From: JAWKZG01 sp041396125
GTDB lineage: Bacteria; Pseudomonadota; Gammaproteobacteria; Competibacterales; Competibacteraceae
Length of the DNA: 64,000 nucleotides
Direction: 5' to 3'
Assembly: GCA_041396125.1 (NCBI GenBank)
Contig: JAWKZG010000003.1
Span: 318,954 to 382,953 of the forward strand
Shown here: positions 52,393-62,585 of the stretch, piece after piece
Layout: every line of letters starts with the position of its first letter
Position numbering within the stretch: position 1 is the stretch's first letter
The notes under the pieces: generated by a model
Told to the model about the DNA's origin: nothing
What the model saw: only the letters and a program-made list of their open reading frames with translations
Database searches by the model: none
Made by a program: the position numbers and the translations under genes

Positions 52393-52863
52393 GTGAATAT
52401 CAATGCCACGCTCATTGGGCAAATGATCACGTTTGGCCTGCTGGTGTTATTCACCATGAAGTATGTATGGCCACCAATCATGAAGGCCATGCAAGACCGC
52501 CAGAAGCGTATCGCTGATGGCCTGGCAGCTGCTGAACAAGGTGCTCAGGCCCAGGAAAAAGCCGAGGCGCAGGCCGCCGAAATGTTGAAAGAGGCCAAAC
52601 AGCAGGCACAGGAAATTCTCATGCAAGCCGAAAAGCAGCGCAGTGAGATGATCGAAAAGGCGAAGGATGAAGCCCAGGCCGAAGGCAAACGGCAATTAAC
52701 GGCGGCACAGGCCGAAATTGAACAGGAAGCCAACCGTGCCCGTGAGCAGTTACGTCAACAGGTTTCGCAACTCACTGTCAAAGGTGCCGGCCAGATTCTC
52801 GGCCGCGAAATCGACGCGCAAGCGCACGCGCAATTGCTCGACGATCTGGTCGCGCAACTGTAG
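52393..52863 (+). CDS. atpF: ATP synthase F0 subunit b
   Basis: Peripheral stalk subunit: one N-terminal membrane helix (INATLIGQMITFGLLVLFTM), then a long charged coiled coil rich in Ala, Glu, Lys and Gln ending with QILGREIDAQAHAQLLDDLV. 156 residues, the same size as E. coli AtpF. The GTG start at 52393 has an AGGGGG site 6 bases upstream. Confidence 0.95.
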   Translation: MNINATLIGQMITFGLLVLFTMKYVWPPIMKAMQDRQKRIADGLAAAEQGAQAQEKAEAQAAEMLKEAKQQAQEILMQAEKQRSEMIEKAKDEAQAEGKRQLTAAQAEIEQEANRAREQLRQQVSQLTVKGAGQILGREIDAQAHAQLLDDLVAQL

Positions 52864-52882
52864 CGGCCCGGATTAAATCATC

Positions 52883-53422
52883 ATGGCTGAATTAACGACA
52901 ATCGCACGGCCTTACGCCCGCGCCGCCTTCGAAATCGCCCAAAGCGAAGAAGGCGGTTTGCAGCGCTGGTCGGAGATGCTGCAATTCGTTGCGACAGTAG
53001 TGCAAGACAAAACCATACAGGCTGTTTTGTCGAGCCCGGATCACGACAGCCGCTATAAAGCTGGGCTGTTACTTAAAGTGTGTGCCGATCAACTGTCACC
53101 AACAAGCAGCAATTTTATTAAGTTACTGGCTGAGAATCACCGCCTCAACGTCCTGCCGGATATTGTCGAGGTCTATGAAGAGCTCAAAGCCGAAGTCGAG
53201 AAAACGGTGGAGGCAGAAGTTACTTCTGCTTTCGAGCTCACCGAGCAACAGCGCCAGCAGTTAGCTAAAGCGCTTAGTCAACGGCTGCAGCGCGAAGTAG
53301 TGCTGCACTGCACAATTGATCAGTCGCTGTTAGGCGGCGCGATTATTCGCGCTGGCGATTTGGTCATTGATGGCTCGGCGCAGGGTCGGCTTGCCAAGCT
53401 GGGCGCGCGGTTAAGTCAATAA
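52883..53422 (+). CDS. atpH: ATP synthase F1 subunit delta
   Basis: Connects the peripheral stalk to the top of the alpha/beta hexamer. 179 residues; N-terminal ARPYARAAFEIAQSEEGGLQ, central LLAENHRLNVLPDIVEVYEE, and C-terminal two-strand motif DQSLLGGAIIRAGDLVIDGS are the family marks. Follows atpF by 19 bases. Confidence 0.95.
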   Translation: MAELTTIARPYARAAFEIAQSEEGGLQRWSEMLQFVATVVQDKTIQAVLSSPDHDSRYKAGLLLKVCADQLSPTSSNFIKLLAENHRLNVLPDIVEVYEELKAEVEKTVEAEVTSAFELTEQQRQQLAKALSQRLQREVVLHCTIDQSLLGGAIIRAGDLVIDGSAQGRLAKLGARLSQ

Positions 53423-53446
53423 AGCCAGTCAAAGGGTAACAGACAC

Positions 53447-54989
53447 ATGCAACTCAATCCTTCGGAAATCAGTGATCTGATCCGCCAGCGCATCGAAAAC
53501 TTCGAAGCCTCGGCGGAACTGCGCAACGAAGGTACCGTCGTCAGTCTGACGGACGGTATCGTGCGCATACACGGCCTGGAAGATGTCATGGCCGGCGAGA
53601 TGCTGGAATTCCCCGGCAATACCTTCGGACTGGCGCTGAACCTCGAGCGTGATTCGGTCGGGTCTGTAGTGCTGGGGTCCTACGAACATTTACAGGAAGG
53701 CGACAAGGTCAAATGCACCGGCCGTATCCTGGAAGTTCCGGTAGGCCCGGAACTGCTGGGCCGGGTAGTCAACTCGCTGGGCCAGCCTATTGATGGCAAA
53801 GGGCCGATCAATTCATCGCTCAGCTCGCCCATCGAAAAAGTCGCACCAGGCGTTATCGAACGCCAATCCGTTGGCCAGCCGGTGCAAACCGGTCTGAAAG
53901 CCATCGATGCCATGGTGCCAATCGGCCGGGGCCAGCGCGAATTGATTATCGGTGACCGTCAGACCGGTAAAACCGCTGTCGCTATCGACACCATCATTAA
54001 CCAGAAAGGCAAAAACCTGTTCTGCGTGTATGTCGCGATTGGACAGAAAAACTCCTCTATCGCTGGCGTCGTACGCAAGCTGGAAGAGCATGGCGCGATG
54101 GAGTACACCGTAGTCGTCGCTTCTGGTGCTTCCGATCCCGCTTCGATGCAGTTCATTGCACCCTATGCAGGCTGTGCGATGGGCGAGTATTTCCGCGACC
54201 GGGGTCAGGATGCGCTGATTATTTACGATGATCTCACCAAGCAAGCCTGGGCTTATCGTCAGGTCTCTCTGCTACTGCGCCGTCCGCCAGGCCGTGAAGC
54301 CTATCCTGGTGACGTGTTTTATCTGCACTCCCGTTTGCTGGAACGCGCTTCACGTATCAATGCCGACGAAGTCGAGCGTCTGACCAATGGTGAAGTCAAA
54401 GGCAAAACTGGCTCACTGACCGCATTGCCGGTGATCGAGACCCAGGCGGGTGACGTCTCGGCCTTCGTGCCCACCAACGTGATCTCCATCACTGACGGCC
54501 AGATCTTTCTGGAAGCCGATTTGTTCAATGCAGGTGTCCGGCCAGCCATCAACGCGGGTATCTCGGTATCGCGGGTAGGTGGCGCAGCACAGACAGGGAT
54601 CATTAAAAAGCTTTCCGGCGGTATTCGGGTTGCCTTGGCACAGTATCGTGAGTTGGCCGCTTTCGCTCAGTTTGCCTCCGATCTGGATGAAACCACCCGG
54701 CGTCAGCTGGAACGCGGTCAACGCGTTACCGAGCTGATGAAGCAGAAACAGTATTCGCCCTTGTCGGTAGCGGATATCGCTATTTCACTGTTTGCAGCTG
54801 ACCGGGGTTATCTGGACGATGTTGATGTCAGCAAAATCGGTGATTTTGAGTCCGCGCTGCATTCGTTTATGAATTCGCAGCACAAAGATTTAATGGACGG
54901 CATCAACAACGACCCGGAAATTCAGCGACGAGATCGAAAACGCCTTTAAACAGGCGCTGGATGATTTCAAGAAAAACCAAGTCTGGTAA
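53447..54989 (+). CDS. atpA: ATP synthase F1 subunit alpha, one-base insertion near the 3' end
   Basis: Non-catalytic nucleotide-binding subunit of F1. All landmarks are present: P-loop GDRQTGKTAVAIDTI, the VGxKNS-equivalent AIGQKNSSIAGVV, ALIIYDDLTKQAWAYRQVSL, and AAQTGIIKKLSGGIRVALAQ with YRELAAFAQFASDLD. The frame ends early at 54949 because GAAATTC at 54917-54923 has one A too many. Without it the reading continues FSDEIENAFKQALDDFKKNQ to VW and stops at 54989, exactly the expected end of AtpA, 12 bases before atpG. An insertion in a short A run of an essential gene is best explained as a sequence error. Confidence 0.95.
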
Positions 54990-55001
54990 GCGGAGTCACT
55001 C

Positions 55002-55868
55002 ATGGCTGTAGGGAAAGAGATACGCACCAAAATCAAGAGTATTCAAAGTACTCAGAAGATTACCAAAGCCATGGAAATGGTGGCGGCCAGCAAGCTGCGT
55101 AAAACTCAGGAACGGATGCGGGCTGCACGCCCGTATGCCGACAAGATCCGCAATGTGATCTCCCATGTCGCTCGAGCTACTACGGAGTTCCGTCATCCTT
55201 ATTTGATCGACCGTGAAGTAAAACGGGTTGGCTACATCGTCATCTCGACCGACCGCGGCCTGTGCGGCGGTTTGAACACTAATATGTTCCGGCTGATGGC
55301 GCATGAGCTTCGGGACCGCCAGCAGGAAGGTACGGAAGTCGAGATCTGTGCTATCGGCAGTAAGGCTTTGAGTTTTTTCCGACGGTTGGGTGGCAAGGTT
55401 GTGGCCGAGACTTCCCATCTGGGCGACACACCTTCGTTTGATCAGCTGATCGGCCCGATTACCGTGATGATCAACGCCTTCAGGGAAGGCCGCATCGATC
55501 GGCTGTATCTGGTGTATAACGAATTGATTAACACCATGACGCAAAAACCGTCGCTGCAGCAATTACTGCCCGCGAAGGCCGAGCCGGACAGCATGTTAGA
55601 TGATACCAAACATTGGGATTACATCTACGAACCGGATGCCGAGGAATTGCTGGAAACCTTGTTAACGCGTTATGTCGAGTCCCGGGTATATCGCGGCGTG
55701 GTCGAAAATATTGCCTGCGAAATGGCGGCCCGGATGATCGCGATGAAAAGCGCGACAGATAATGCCGGCACGCTTATCTCCGAATTGCAACTGGTCTACA
55801 ACAAGGCCCGGCAGGCCGCCATCACCCAGGAGATATCCGAGATTGTGGGTGGCGCTGCGGCTGTCTAG
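55002..55868 (+). CDS. atpG: ATP synthase F1 subunit gamma
   Basis: Central rotor shaft. 288 residues with the N-terminal coiled coil IRTKIKSIQSTQKITKAMEM (VAASKLRK following), the middle STDRGLCGGLNTN, and the C-terminal helix EMAARMIAMKSATDNAGTLI then YNKARQAAITQEI. Frame intact. Starts 12 bases after the corrected atpA stop with a GGAG site. Confidence 0.96.
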   Translation: MAVGKEIRTKIKSIQSTQKITKAMEMVAASKLRKTQERMRAARPYADKIRNVISHVARATTEFRHPYLIDREVKRVGYIVISTDRGLCGGLNTNMFRLMAHELRDRQQEGTEVEICAIGSKALSFFRRLGGKVVAETSHLGDTPSFDQLIGPITVMINAFREGRIDRLYLVYNELINTMTQKPSLQQLLPAKAEPDSMLDDTKHWDYIYEPDAEELLETLLTRYVESRVYRGVVENIACEMAARMIAMKSATDNAGTLISELQLVYNKARQAAITQEISEIVGGAAAV

Positions 55869-55898
55869 GTTCTGCTTGTTCTGAGAGGAAGTTACCTC

Positions 55899-57275
55899 AT
55901 GAGTTCTGGAAAAATCGTACAAATTATCGGTGCTGTTCTCGACGTGGAATTCCCACGTGATTCAGTACCCAAAGTCTACGACGCGTTAATCGTCGAAGAC
56001 ACCAATCTGACCTTGGAAGTGCAGCAGCAGCTGGGCGATGGCGTAGTCCGCACAATCGCGATGGGGGTTTCAGACGGCTTGAAACGCGGTATATCGGTAC
56101 GCAATACCGGTGCCCCGATTTCTGTGCCGGTAGGTACAGGTACCCTGGGCCGGATTATGGACGTGCTGGGTGAACCGGTCGATCATGCCGGTGATGTTGA
56201 TGCGCAGGAGCGCTGGAGCATCCACCGCAAAGCGCCAAGCTTCGAAGAGCAGTCTGGCGCGACCGAACTGCTGGAAACCGGCATCAAGGTTATCGATCTG
56301 CTGTGCCCATTCGCTAAAGGCGGTAAAGTCGGCCTGTTCGGCGGTGCCGGTGTCGGCAAAACCGTCAACATGATGGAACTGATCAACAACATCGCCAAAG
56401 CCCACTCGGGTTTATCGGTGTTTGCTGGTGTGGGTGAGCGTACCCGTGAGGGCAACGACTTTTACCACGAGATGAAAGACTCCAACGTGCTCGATAAAGT
56501 GGCCATGGTTTACGGTCAGATGAACGAGCCACCGGGTAACCGTTTGCGGGTCGCGCTCACCGGTCTGACCATGGCTGAGTTTTTCCGTGACGAAGGCCGT
56601 GATGTACTGTTGTTCATCGACAATATCTACCGTTATACCCTGGCCGGTACCGAAGTTTCGGCGCTGCTAGGCCGGATGCCTTCGGCGGTAGGTTATCAGC
56701 CGACTCTGGCTGAAGAAATGGGTGTATTGCAGGAGCGTATCACCTCAACCAAATCCGGCTCTATCACGTCAATCCAGGCCGTCTACGTGCCAGCGGATGA
56801 TTTGACCGACCCCTCGCCCGCGACGACGTTCGCTCACCTGGACGCTACCGTGGTATTGTCGCGTGATATTGCTGCACTGGGTATTTATCCGGCCGTGGAT
56901 CCGTTGGACTCCAACAGCCGCCAGCTTGATCCGCTGGTTATCGGCAGCGAACATTACGACACCGCTCGCGGTGTGCAGGTTGTATTGCAGCGCTACAAGG
57001 AACTGCGCGATATTATCGCCATTCTGGGTATGGACGAGCTGTCCGAGGAAGACAAATTAGTAGTTTCCCGGGCCCGGAAAATCCAGCGTTTTCTGTCGCA
57101 ACCGTTCTCGGTCGCCGAAGTGTTCACCGGCTTCCCTGGCAAATACGTTTCGCTGAAAGATACTATTACCGGTGTCTAAGGTATCCTGAACGGCGATTAC
57201 GATCACCTGCCCGAGCAGGCGTTCTACATGGTAGGTTCCATCGAAGAAGCGGTGGAAAAAGCCAAGAAACTGTAA
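55899..57275 (+). CDS. atpD: ATP synthase F1 subunit beta, with an in-frame stop before the last 32 codons
   Basis: Catalytic subunit of F1. P-loop GGAGVGKTVNMMELI, catalytic Glu in GERTREGNDFY, LLFIDNIYRYTLAGTEVSAL, and FTGFPGKYVSLKDTI are as in E. coli. A TAA at 57177-57179 stops the frame after TITGV. The very same frame goes on with GILNGDYDHLPEQAFYMVGS IEEAVEKAKKL to TAA 57273-57275, the normal C-terminus. The expected residues at the site are Gly-Phe-Lys, so two substitutions (Phe to Val, Lys to stop) are involved and no frameshift. A truncated protein would lack most of the C-terminal helices near the DELSEED lever. A base-call error is likely, real nonsense or readthrough less so. Confidence 0.93.
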
Positions 57276-57291
57276 TCCGGGAGGATTAGTC

Positions 57292-57714
57292 ATGGCCGCA
57301 ACAATACGCGTGGACATTGTCAGCGCCGAGAAAGAAGTATTCTCCGGCGAAGCCGCTGCCGTTTACGCGCCGGCGGAAACCGGTGATGTCGGCATTCTTC
57401 CGCGACATGCGGAAATGCTCTGCAAGCTGCGGCCCGGTCCGGTCCGCATCCAGACAGCAGAAGGCGAAGAGCAGGTGATTTATGTCTCGGGCGGATTACT
57501 GGAAGTACAGCCCAGCATAATAACCATACTTTCAGACACCGCCGAGCGGGCGGGCGACCTGGACGAGGCCGCAGCACAGGAAGCCAAACGCCGGGCCGAA
57601 GCCGCTTTGGCCGATCGTGCCGGCGACTTCGACTACGCCCGGGCGCAAGCCGAACTGGCGGAAGCTGTGGCGCAGCTGCAGGCTATCGAGCGCTTGCGCA
57701 AACTGCGTCATTAA
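57292..57714 (+). CDS. atpC: ATP synthase F1 subunit epsilon
   Basis: Rotor subunit and intrinsic inhibitor. 140 residues: beta-sandwich from VDIVSAEKEVFSGEAAAVYA through GDVGILPRHAEMLCKLRPGP and VSGGLLEVQPSIITILSDTA, then the C-terminal helical hairpin beginning DLDEAAAQEAKRRAEAALAD. Starts 17 bases after the full-length atpD stop with GGAGG. Two terminator hairpins follow, closing the operon. Confidence 0.96.
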   Translation: MAATIRVDIVSAEKEVFSGEAAAVYAPAETGDVGILPRHAEMLCKLRPGPVRIQTAEGEEQVIYVSGGLLEVQPSIITILSDTAERAGDLDEAAAQEAKRRAEAALADRAGDFDYARAQAELAEAVAQLQAIERLRKLRH

Positions 57715-57729
57715 ACGTCTTTCTGAATA

Positions 57730-57762
57730 AGACACTGTTACCTAAACAGTGTCTGAAGTTTT
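57730..57762 (+). terminator. First terminator of the atp operon
   Basis: 10-bp stem AGACACTGTT / AACAGTGTCT with a 5-base loop, followed by GAAGTTTTTG. Directly after the atpC stop codon. Confidence 0.8.
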
Positions 57763-57771
57763 TGTTCGCAG

Positions 57772-57814
57772 CAAAACGCCGTGAATCCGAATCGGGTTCG
57801 CGGCGTTTTGTTTT
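57772..57814 (+). terminator. Second terminator between atpC and glmU
   Basis: Long imperfect hairpin with outer stem CAAAACGCCG / CGGCGTTTTG and inner GAA.CC / GG.TTC pairing, followed by TTTT. The A-rich left arm also gives a U tract on the opposite strand, so it could act in both directions. Confidence 0.8.
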
Positions 57815-57862
57815 GGCGCGTTATAATAATTCCTTACTCACATCCCGACTACGGAGCCTCCT

Positions 57863-59233
57863 GTGTCCCTATCTGTTGTTATTCTTGCTGCTGGTCAGGG
57901 CAAGCGGATGTATTCCGATCTACCGAAAGTTTTACACCCGATTGGGGCCAAAAGCATGCTGCAGCATGTGCTGGATACCGTGCAGTCGCTACAGGCCGAT
58001 CAATGTATCGTAGTTTACGGCCATGGTGGCGAACAGGTACCCAACGCGTTACATGCCCGAAGCGACCTGGAGTGGGTCGAGCAGACTGAACAGCTCGGCA
58101 CTGGTCACGCCGTTGCACAAGCGGTACCTCTGTTGCGCCGAGACGGCATCGCACTGATTTTGTATGGCGATGTACCGCTGCTCCGCGCCGACACCTTGAA
58201 TCCCATACTGGCCAGTGCCAGACAGGGTGCTCTCGGCGTTCTGACAGCGCAGCTGGACAAACCAGACGGTTATGGCCGGATCGTACGCGATGCAGCGCAG
58301 CAGGTACTGCGCATCGTTGAAGACAAAGATGCCAGCCCCGCTGAGAAAGCCATCAGTGAGATCAATACCGGTATTCTGGCGCTGTCAGCCGACAGACTGT
58401 GTGAATGGATTGGCCAGCTCAATAATGATAATGCCCAGGGCGAATATTACCTGACCGATATCATCGAAATGGCAGTAGCGGCCAACGTCCGGGTAGATGC
58501 GCATATCGCGCCTGATTCGATGGAGATACAAGGTATTAATAATCGCCGCCAACTGGCCGAAGTGGAACGCTATTATCAGCGCCGTCAGGCCGCAGAACTG
58601 CTGCTGCAAGGCGTCACACTGCGTGATCCTGATCGTATTGATATTCGCGGCACACTTAAGGTCGGACGCGATGTCTGCATCGATATTAACGCGGTCTTCG
58701 AAGGCGAAGTCACGCTCGGTGACGGGGTATCCATCGAACCCAATTGTATTATTCGCAACAGCCGCATCGGACCTGGCTGTTTAATCCATACCAATAGTGT
58801 AATTGAGGATGCCGAACTGGCCGCCCGCGTCGAGGTGGGACCGTTCGCCCGTCTGCGCCCTGGCACCCGGCTCGCCGCCCAGGCAAAAATCGGCAACTTC
58901 GTGGAAACCAAGAATGCGCTGATCGGCGCAGGTTCCAAAGTTAATCACCTGAGTTATATCGGCGATACCGACGTGGGCACTGCCGTCAATATCGGTGCCG
59001 GCACGATTACCTGCAATTATGATGGCGCCAACAAACACAAAACCGTCATTGAAGACAATGTTTTTGTCGGCTCTAATACGGCTCTGGTGGCACCTGTAAA
59101 TATCGGTAAAGGCGCAACTATCGGTGCCGGCTCCACTATCAGTAAAAATGTCCCGGCCCAAGCCCTGGCGCTTACCCGCTCGCCCGCTAAAAATATTCCA
59201 GACTGGCAGCGCCCCAGCAAGAAAAAATCATGA
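57863..59233 (+). CDS. glmU: Bifunctional GlcNAc-1-phosphate uridyltransferase / GlcN-1-phosphate acetyltransferase
   Basis: Makes UDP-GlcNAc for peptidoglycan, LPS and the glycans encoded in this window. The N-terminal pyrophosphorylase has LAAGQGKRMYSDLPKVLHPI, QLGTGHAVAQA, LYGDVPLLR and INTGILAL. The C-terminal left-handed beta-helix has RLRPGTRLAAQAKIGNFVET, KVNHLSYIGDTDVG and NIGAGTITCNYDGANKHKT, with the catalytic His in LSYIGD-proximal NH. 456 residues, E. coli length. GTG at 57863, with GGAG upstream. Position after atpC is conserved in gammaproteobacteria. Confidence 0.96.
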   Translation: MSLSVVILAAGQGKRMYSDLPKVLHPIGAKSMLQHVLDTVQSLQADQCIVVYGHGGEQVPNALHARSDLEWVEQTEQLGTGHAVAQAVPLLRRDGIALILYGDVPLLRADTLNPILASARQGALGVLTAQLDKPDGYGRIVRDAAQQVLRIVEDKDASPAEKAISEINTGILALSADRLCEWIGQLNNDNAQGEYYLTDIIEMAVAANVRVDAHIAPDSMEIQGINNRRQLAEVERYYQRRQAAELLLQGVTLRDPDRIDIRGTLKVGRDVCIDINAVFEGEVTLGDGVSIEPNCIIRNSRIGPGCLIHTNSVIEDAELAARVEVGPFARLRPGTRLAAQAKIGNFVETKNALIGAGSKVNHLSYIGDTDVGTAVNIGAGTITCNYDGANKHKTVIEDNVFVGSNTALVAPVNIGKGATIGAGSTISKNVPAQALALTRSPAKNIPDWQRPSKKKS

Positions 59234-59238
59234 AAACA

Positions 59239-59270
59239 GCTTGCGCAGCTTCAGGCGAGGCTGCGCAAGC
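59239..59270 (+). other. Hairpin after glmU without a T run
   Basis: Perfect 10-bp stem GCTTGCGCAG / CTGCGCAAGC with a 12-base loop just after the glmU stop. No U tract follows, so it is a possible 3'-end stabiliser or processing structure, not a standard terminator. Confidence 0.5.
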
Positions 59271-59314
59271 ACTCCGATGCCAATACCGCCGCGTGCGCAG
59301 TGTACAATTCCCCT

Positions 59315-61482
59315 ATGGATCCCTCACTTATTCTCGATAGTCTGAACGATGCCCAGCGCGAAGCTGTCGCTGCCCCACTCGGCCCGGTACGTGTGCTGGC
59401 CGGTGCCGGCAGCGGCAAAACACGGGTACTGGTGCAGCGCATCGCCTGGCTGCTGACCGTAGAAGGCGCGTCTCCCTGGTCGGTGCTGGCGGTCACGTTC
59501 ACCAATAAAGCCGCCGCCGAAATGCGCGGCCGCATTGAACAATTACTGGAAGCTCCGGTTGACCGGCTGTGGATTGGTACGTTTCACGGCCTGGCCCATC
59601 GTTTATTGCGTATTCACTGGCAGGAAGCAAAGCTGCCGCGTGATTTTCAGGTGCTGGACAGTGACGATCAGCTCCGGCTGCTGAAACGGGTATTACGGGC
59701 GCTTAATCTGGATGAAAAAAAATGGCCGCCCCGACTGGCAGCAAGTTTCATCAGCGCCCGCAAGGACGAAGGGTTGCGGCCGCAGCATATTGAGGACAAC
59801 GACGATCCAGTTCTGCGTCAGCTGGTACGTATTTATGGGGCCTACCAGGATCACTGTGAGCGCAGCGGTCTGGTCGATTTCGGTGAACTGCTGCTGCGCG
59901 CCCACGAGCTGTGGCGTGATAACGCCGAACTGCTGGCACATTACCGTGACCGCTTCCGCCACGTTCTGGTAGACGAATTCCAGGATACCAACACCATCCA
60001 GTACGCCTGGATACAGCTGTTGACTGGCGGCCAGGGCGATGTGTTCATCGTCGGCGATGATGATCAGTCGATTTACGGCTGGCGGGGTGCAAAAATCGAG
60101 AATATTCAGCGCTTCAGTGAAGACTTCTCTGGCACCCGCACTATACGGCTGGAACAGAATTATCGTTCTACCGGCACCATTCTGGCTGCTGCTAACGGTT
60201 TGATTGCACACAATCAGGGCCGGCTGGTAAAATCTCTGGACCGACGGTGACAAGGGCGAGGCGATTACCTTATACGGTGCCTTTAACGATATTGACGAAG
60301 CCTGGTTTGTAGCCGAACGTATCCGCCAGTGGCAGGGCCGGCGTGCCGAGATCGCTATTTGGTATACCGCTCCAATGCCCAGTCCGTGCTGGAAGAAACC
60401 CTGATCGGCTGGGTATCCCGCCCCTTATCGTGTGTATGGCGGCGTGCGCTTTTTCGAGCGCGCTGAAATCAAGGACGCACTGGCCTATCTTCGTTTGCTG
60501 GCCAATCGCAATGATGACCCATCGTTTGAACGAGTGGTCAACACCCCAACCCGCGGCATCGGCGAACGCACACTGGAAGTTGTACGAGCCACCGCCCGCG
60601 ACTTGAGCCTGCCCTTATGGCGCGCGGCACAACGGGTGCTGACCGAAGCCAAATTATCAGCGCGAGCTGGCAAATCTCTGCATGAATTTCTGCAGCTGAT
60701 TGACCGCCTGGAACGCGATACACACGAGCAAACGCTCGCGGCTCAGACAGGCATATTCTGCATCATAGCGGCCTGCTGAACATGGTTCGCAACAGTAAAG
60801 ACGGCAAGAGCGAAGACCGCCTGGAGAACCTGCAGGAACTCGTCAACGCCACGGAGAGCTTCTCCCGCGAATGGATCGCCCCGCCACTGGAAGAAGGCGA
60901 GGAACCACTGACCCCGCTAACCGCTTTTCTCGCGCATGCCGCACTGGAATCCGGCGAAACCCAGGCCGCCGCCTGGAAGATTGCGTGCAGATGATGACCT
61001 TGCACATGGCTAAGGGCCTGGAATTTCCCTGGTGTTTATCGTCGGTATGGAGGAAGGTCTATTCCCGCATTTTCGTTCCGATAACGACGCAGGCGGGCTG
61101 GAAGAAGAACGCCGTCTGGCTTATGTCGGCATCACCCGGGCGCGCCGCCAGCTGGTGCTGAGCTATGCCGAAAAACGCTACCTGCACGGCCGCGAATCGT
61201 ATCAAAGCCCGTCCCGTTTTCTGGGTGAAATACCTATTGAGCTACTGCAGGAAGTCCGCGCCCGCATGACGCTCAGCCGGCCGTCCATTCTGAGCAGCCG
61301 GGCAGCTTCACCGCCACCAGATGATGGTTACACCGTTGGCAGCTATGTCGCAGCATCCGAGTTTCGGCACAGGTGTTATTTTAGCGCGTGAAGGAGATGG
61401 TAGCCGCACCCGGCTGCAAGTCAGTTTCGATGAAGGCAGCAAATGGCTGGTATTGGCCTACGCCAAACTGGAATTACTCTGA
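59315..61482 (+). CDS. uvrD: DNA helicase II (UvrD), broken by about seven indels
   Basis: 3'-5' SF1A helicase for excision and mismatch repair. N-terminal motifs are intact: LAGAGSGKTRVLVQRI (I), AVTFTNKAAAEMR (Ia), LVDEFQDTNTIQYAWI (II), GDDDQSIYGWRGA (III) and RLEQNYRSTGTIL (IV). After 60240 the frame changes repeatedly (near 60240, 60362, 60415, 60748, 60985, 61026 and 61350), but the joined product reads on colinearly: GGVRFFERAEIKDALAYLRL, NTPTRGIGERTLEVV, MMTLHMAKGLEFP, GMEEGLFP and EERRLAYVGITRARRQLVL (motifs V-VI), ending SKWLVLAYAKLELL at TGA 61480-61482. Total about 722 residues, as in E. coli UvrD, not Rep. Start ATG 59315 (MDPSLILDSLN). The last 9 bases overlap the convergent MBL gene. 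Confidence 0.9.
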
Positions 61483-62508
61483 CGCCTGCTGATAATAGTT
61501 CACGCCGCTGGCGTCCGTTTCTACCCGCAACAGCCCCCGCACCAACAGGCAATTCAGGTGGGCCTGGCTTTCCCCCGTCGCCAGCAGCAAATTACCTTTA
61601 TTAATCGGGCGCCGGAACAGCGCTGGGAACACATCCACCACCCGTCGCGGTGTGGCACAAAAGTCATAAAGATCCACCAGCGATTTTTCGTGGCTTTCGA
61701 TCAAGCCTGTGCAGCGCTCTCTGGCACCGATAAAAGGCCGCTCGTGAGCTGGCAATACCAACACATCTGAAGGCAATCGGGCGCGCAGGCGTTCGCAGGA
61801 TGCGATCCATTCAGCCAGCGGGTCAGCATGTGGCTCATATGGCCAGACGCTGACATTAGACGAAATGCCCGGTAACAGCTGGTCGCCCGCGATAAACACA
61901 TTTTTGTCCGGACAATACAGGCAGGCGTGCTCCGGCGCATGCCCCTGTCCCATCAGTACATGCCATTCATGCCCGCCAATTAACAGTGTTTCATTGTCTA
62001 CCAAGCGCCGATAGGCGTTCGGCAAAGCGCGAACCAGTCTGCCAAAAGCGCCAAAATGCGCCCGATACGCATTCAGTCCGGCTTCATCAAAACCGGCCGC
62101 GCGGTAAAAGCGGAGCGCTTCTTCTGGTGCTTCACGATGACTGTCTGCCAGCAGATTCCGGCACAGCAGATAATCCGTGCGTGACATCCACAGCGCAACT
62201 TGCCAATGTGCAGTGATCCAGCCGGCCAGCCCGACGTGATCCGGGTGCAAGTGGGTGACAATCACGCGTTTGACAGGTTTATCCACCATCCAGCGATCAA
62301 ACAGCGCCAGCCAATGATCAATCACTTCATCGGTCGCGACGCCGGTGTCAACAACTGTCCAGCCATCGCCGTCATCTAATAGCCAGAGATTGATATGATC
62401 CAGTGCAAACGGCAGCGGCATACGCAACCAGTAGACACCTTCTGCGACACACTGGGGTTCGCCTAATTGCGGGGGTAAATCGAAGGGAAATTCCAGACTC
62501 TGAGACAT
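61474..62508 (-). CDS. Metallo-beta-lactamase-fold hydrolase
   Basis: Zinc hydrolase of the glyoxalase II-like branch, 344 residues. The HxHxDH site is VTHLHPDHVGLAG, preceded by VVDTGVATDEV; the further metal His and Asp are in QGHAPEHACL and FIAGDQLLPG, and the last His in LPAHERPF. The C-terminal 80 residues are helical, a form found in MBL proteins near acyl-CoA metabolism. No signal peptide. It may act on thioesters. Reads convergently with uvrD and downstream of the cyclase gene, from which a terminator separates it. Confidence 0.85.
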   Translation of the reverse strand: MSQSLEFPFDLPPQLGEPQCVAEGVYWLRMPLPFALDHINLWLLDDGDGWTVVDTGVATDEVIDHWLALFDRWMVDKPVKRVIVTHLHPDHVGLAGWITAHWQVALWMSRTDYLLCRNLLADSHREAPEEALRFYRAAGFDEAGLNAYRAHFGAFGRLVRALPNAYRRLVDNETLLIGGHEWHVLMGQGHAPEHACLYCPDKNVFIAGDQLLPGISSNVSVWPYEPHADPLAEWIASCERLRARLPSDVLVLPAHERPFIGARERCTGLIESHEKSLVDLYDFCATPRRVVDVFPALFRRPINKGNLLLATGESQAHLNCLLVRGLLRVETDASGVNYYQQASE

Positions 62509-62520
62509 ACCTTACACTCA

Positions 62521-62550
62521 AAAAAAAAGGCCGCACCGCGTTTAGCGGCC
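62521..62550 (-). terminator. Terminator after the cyclase-family gene
   Basis: Minus strand GGCCGC / GCGGCC stem with a 10-base loop followed directly by eight T residues. Ends the cyclase transcript before the MBL gene start at 62508. Confidence 0.85.
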
Positions 62551-62585
62551 GGCCCCGAATAATACCTGAGAAATTATTTCAAATT

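Noticed and set aside
56684..56695. Second ops-like sequence (GGCGGTAGGTTA) on the plus strand
   Set aside because: It fits the loose ops pattern but lies inside the conserved atpD coding sequence, where the codons explain it.
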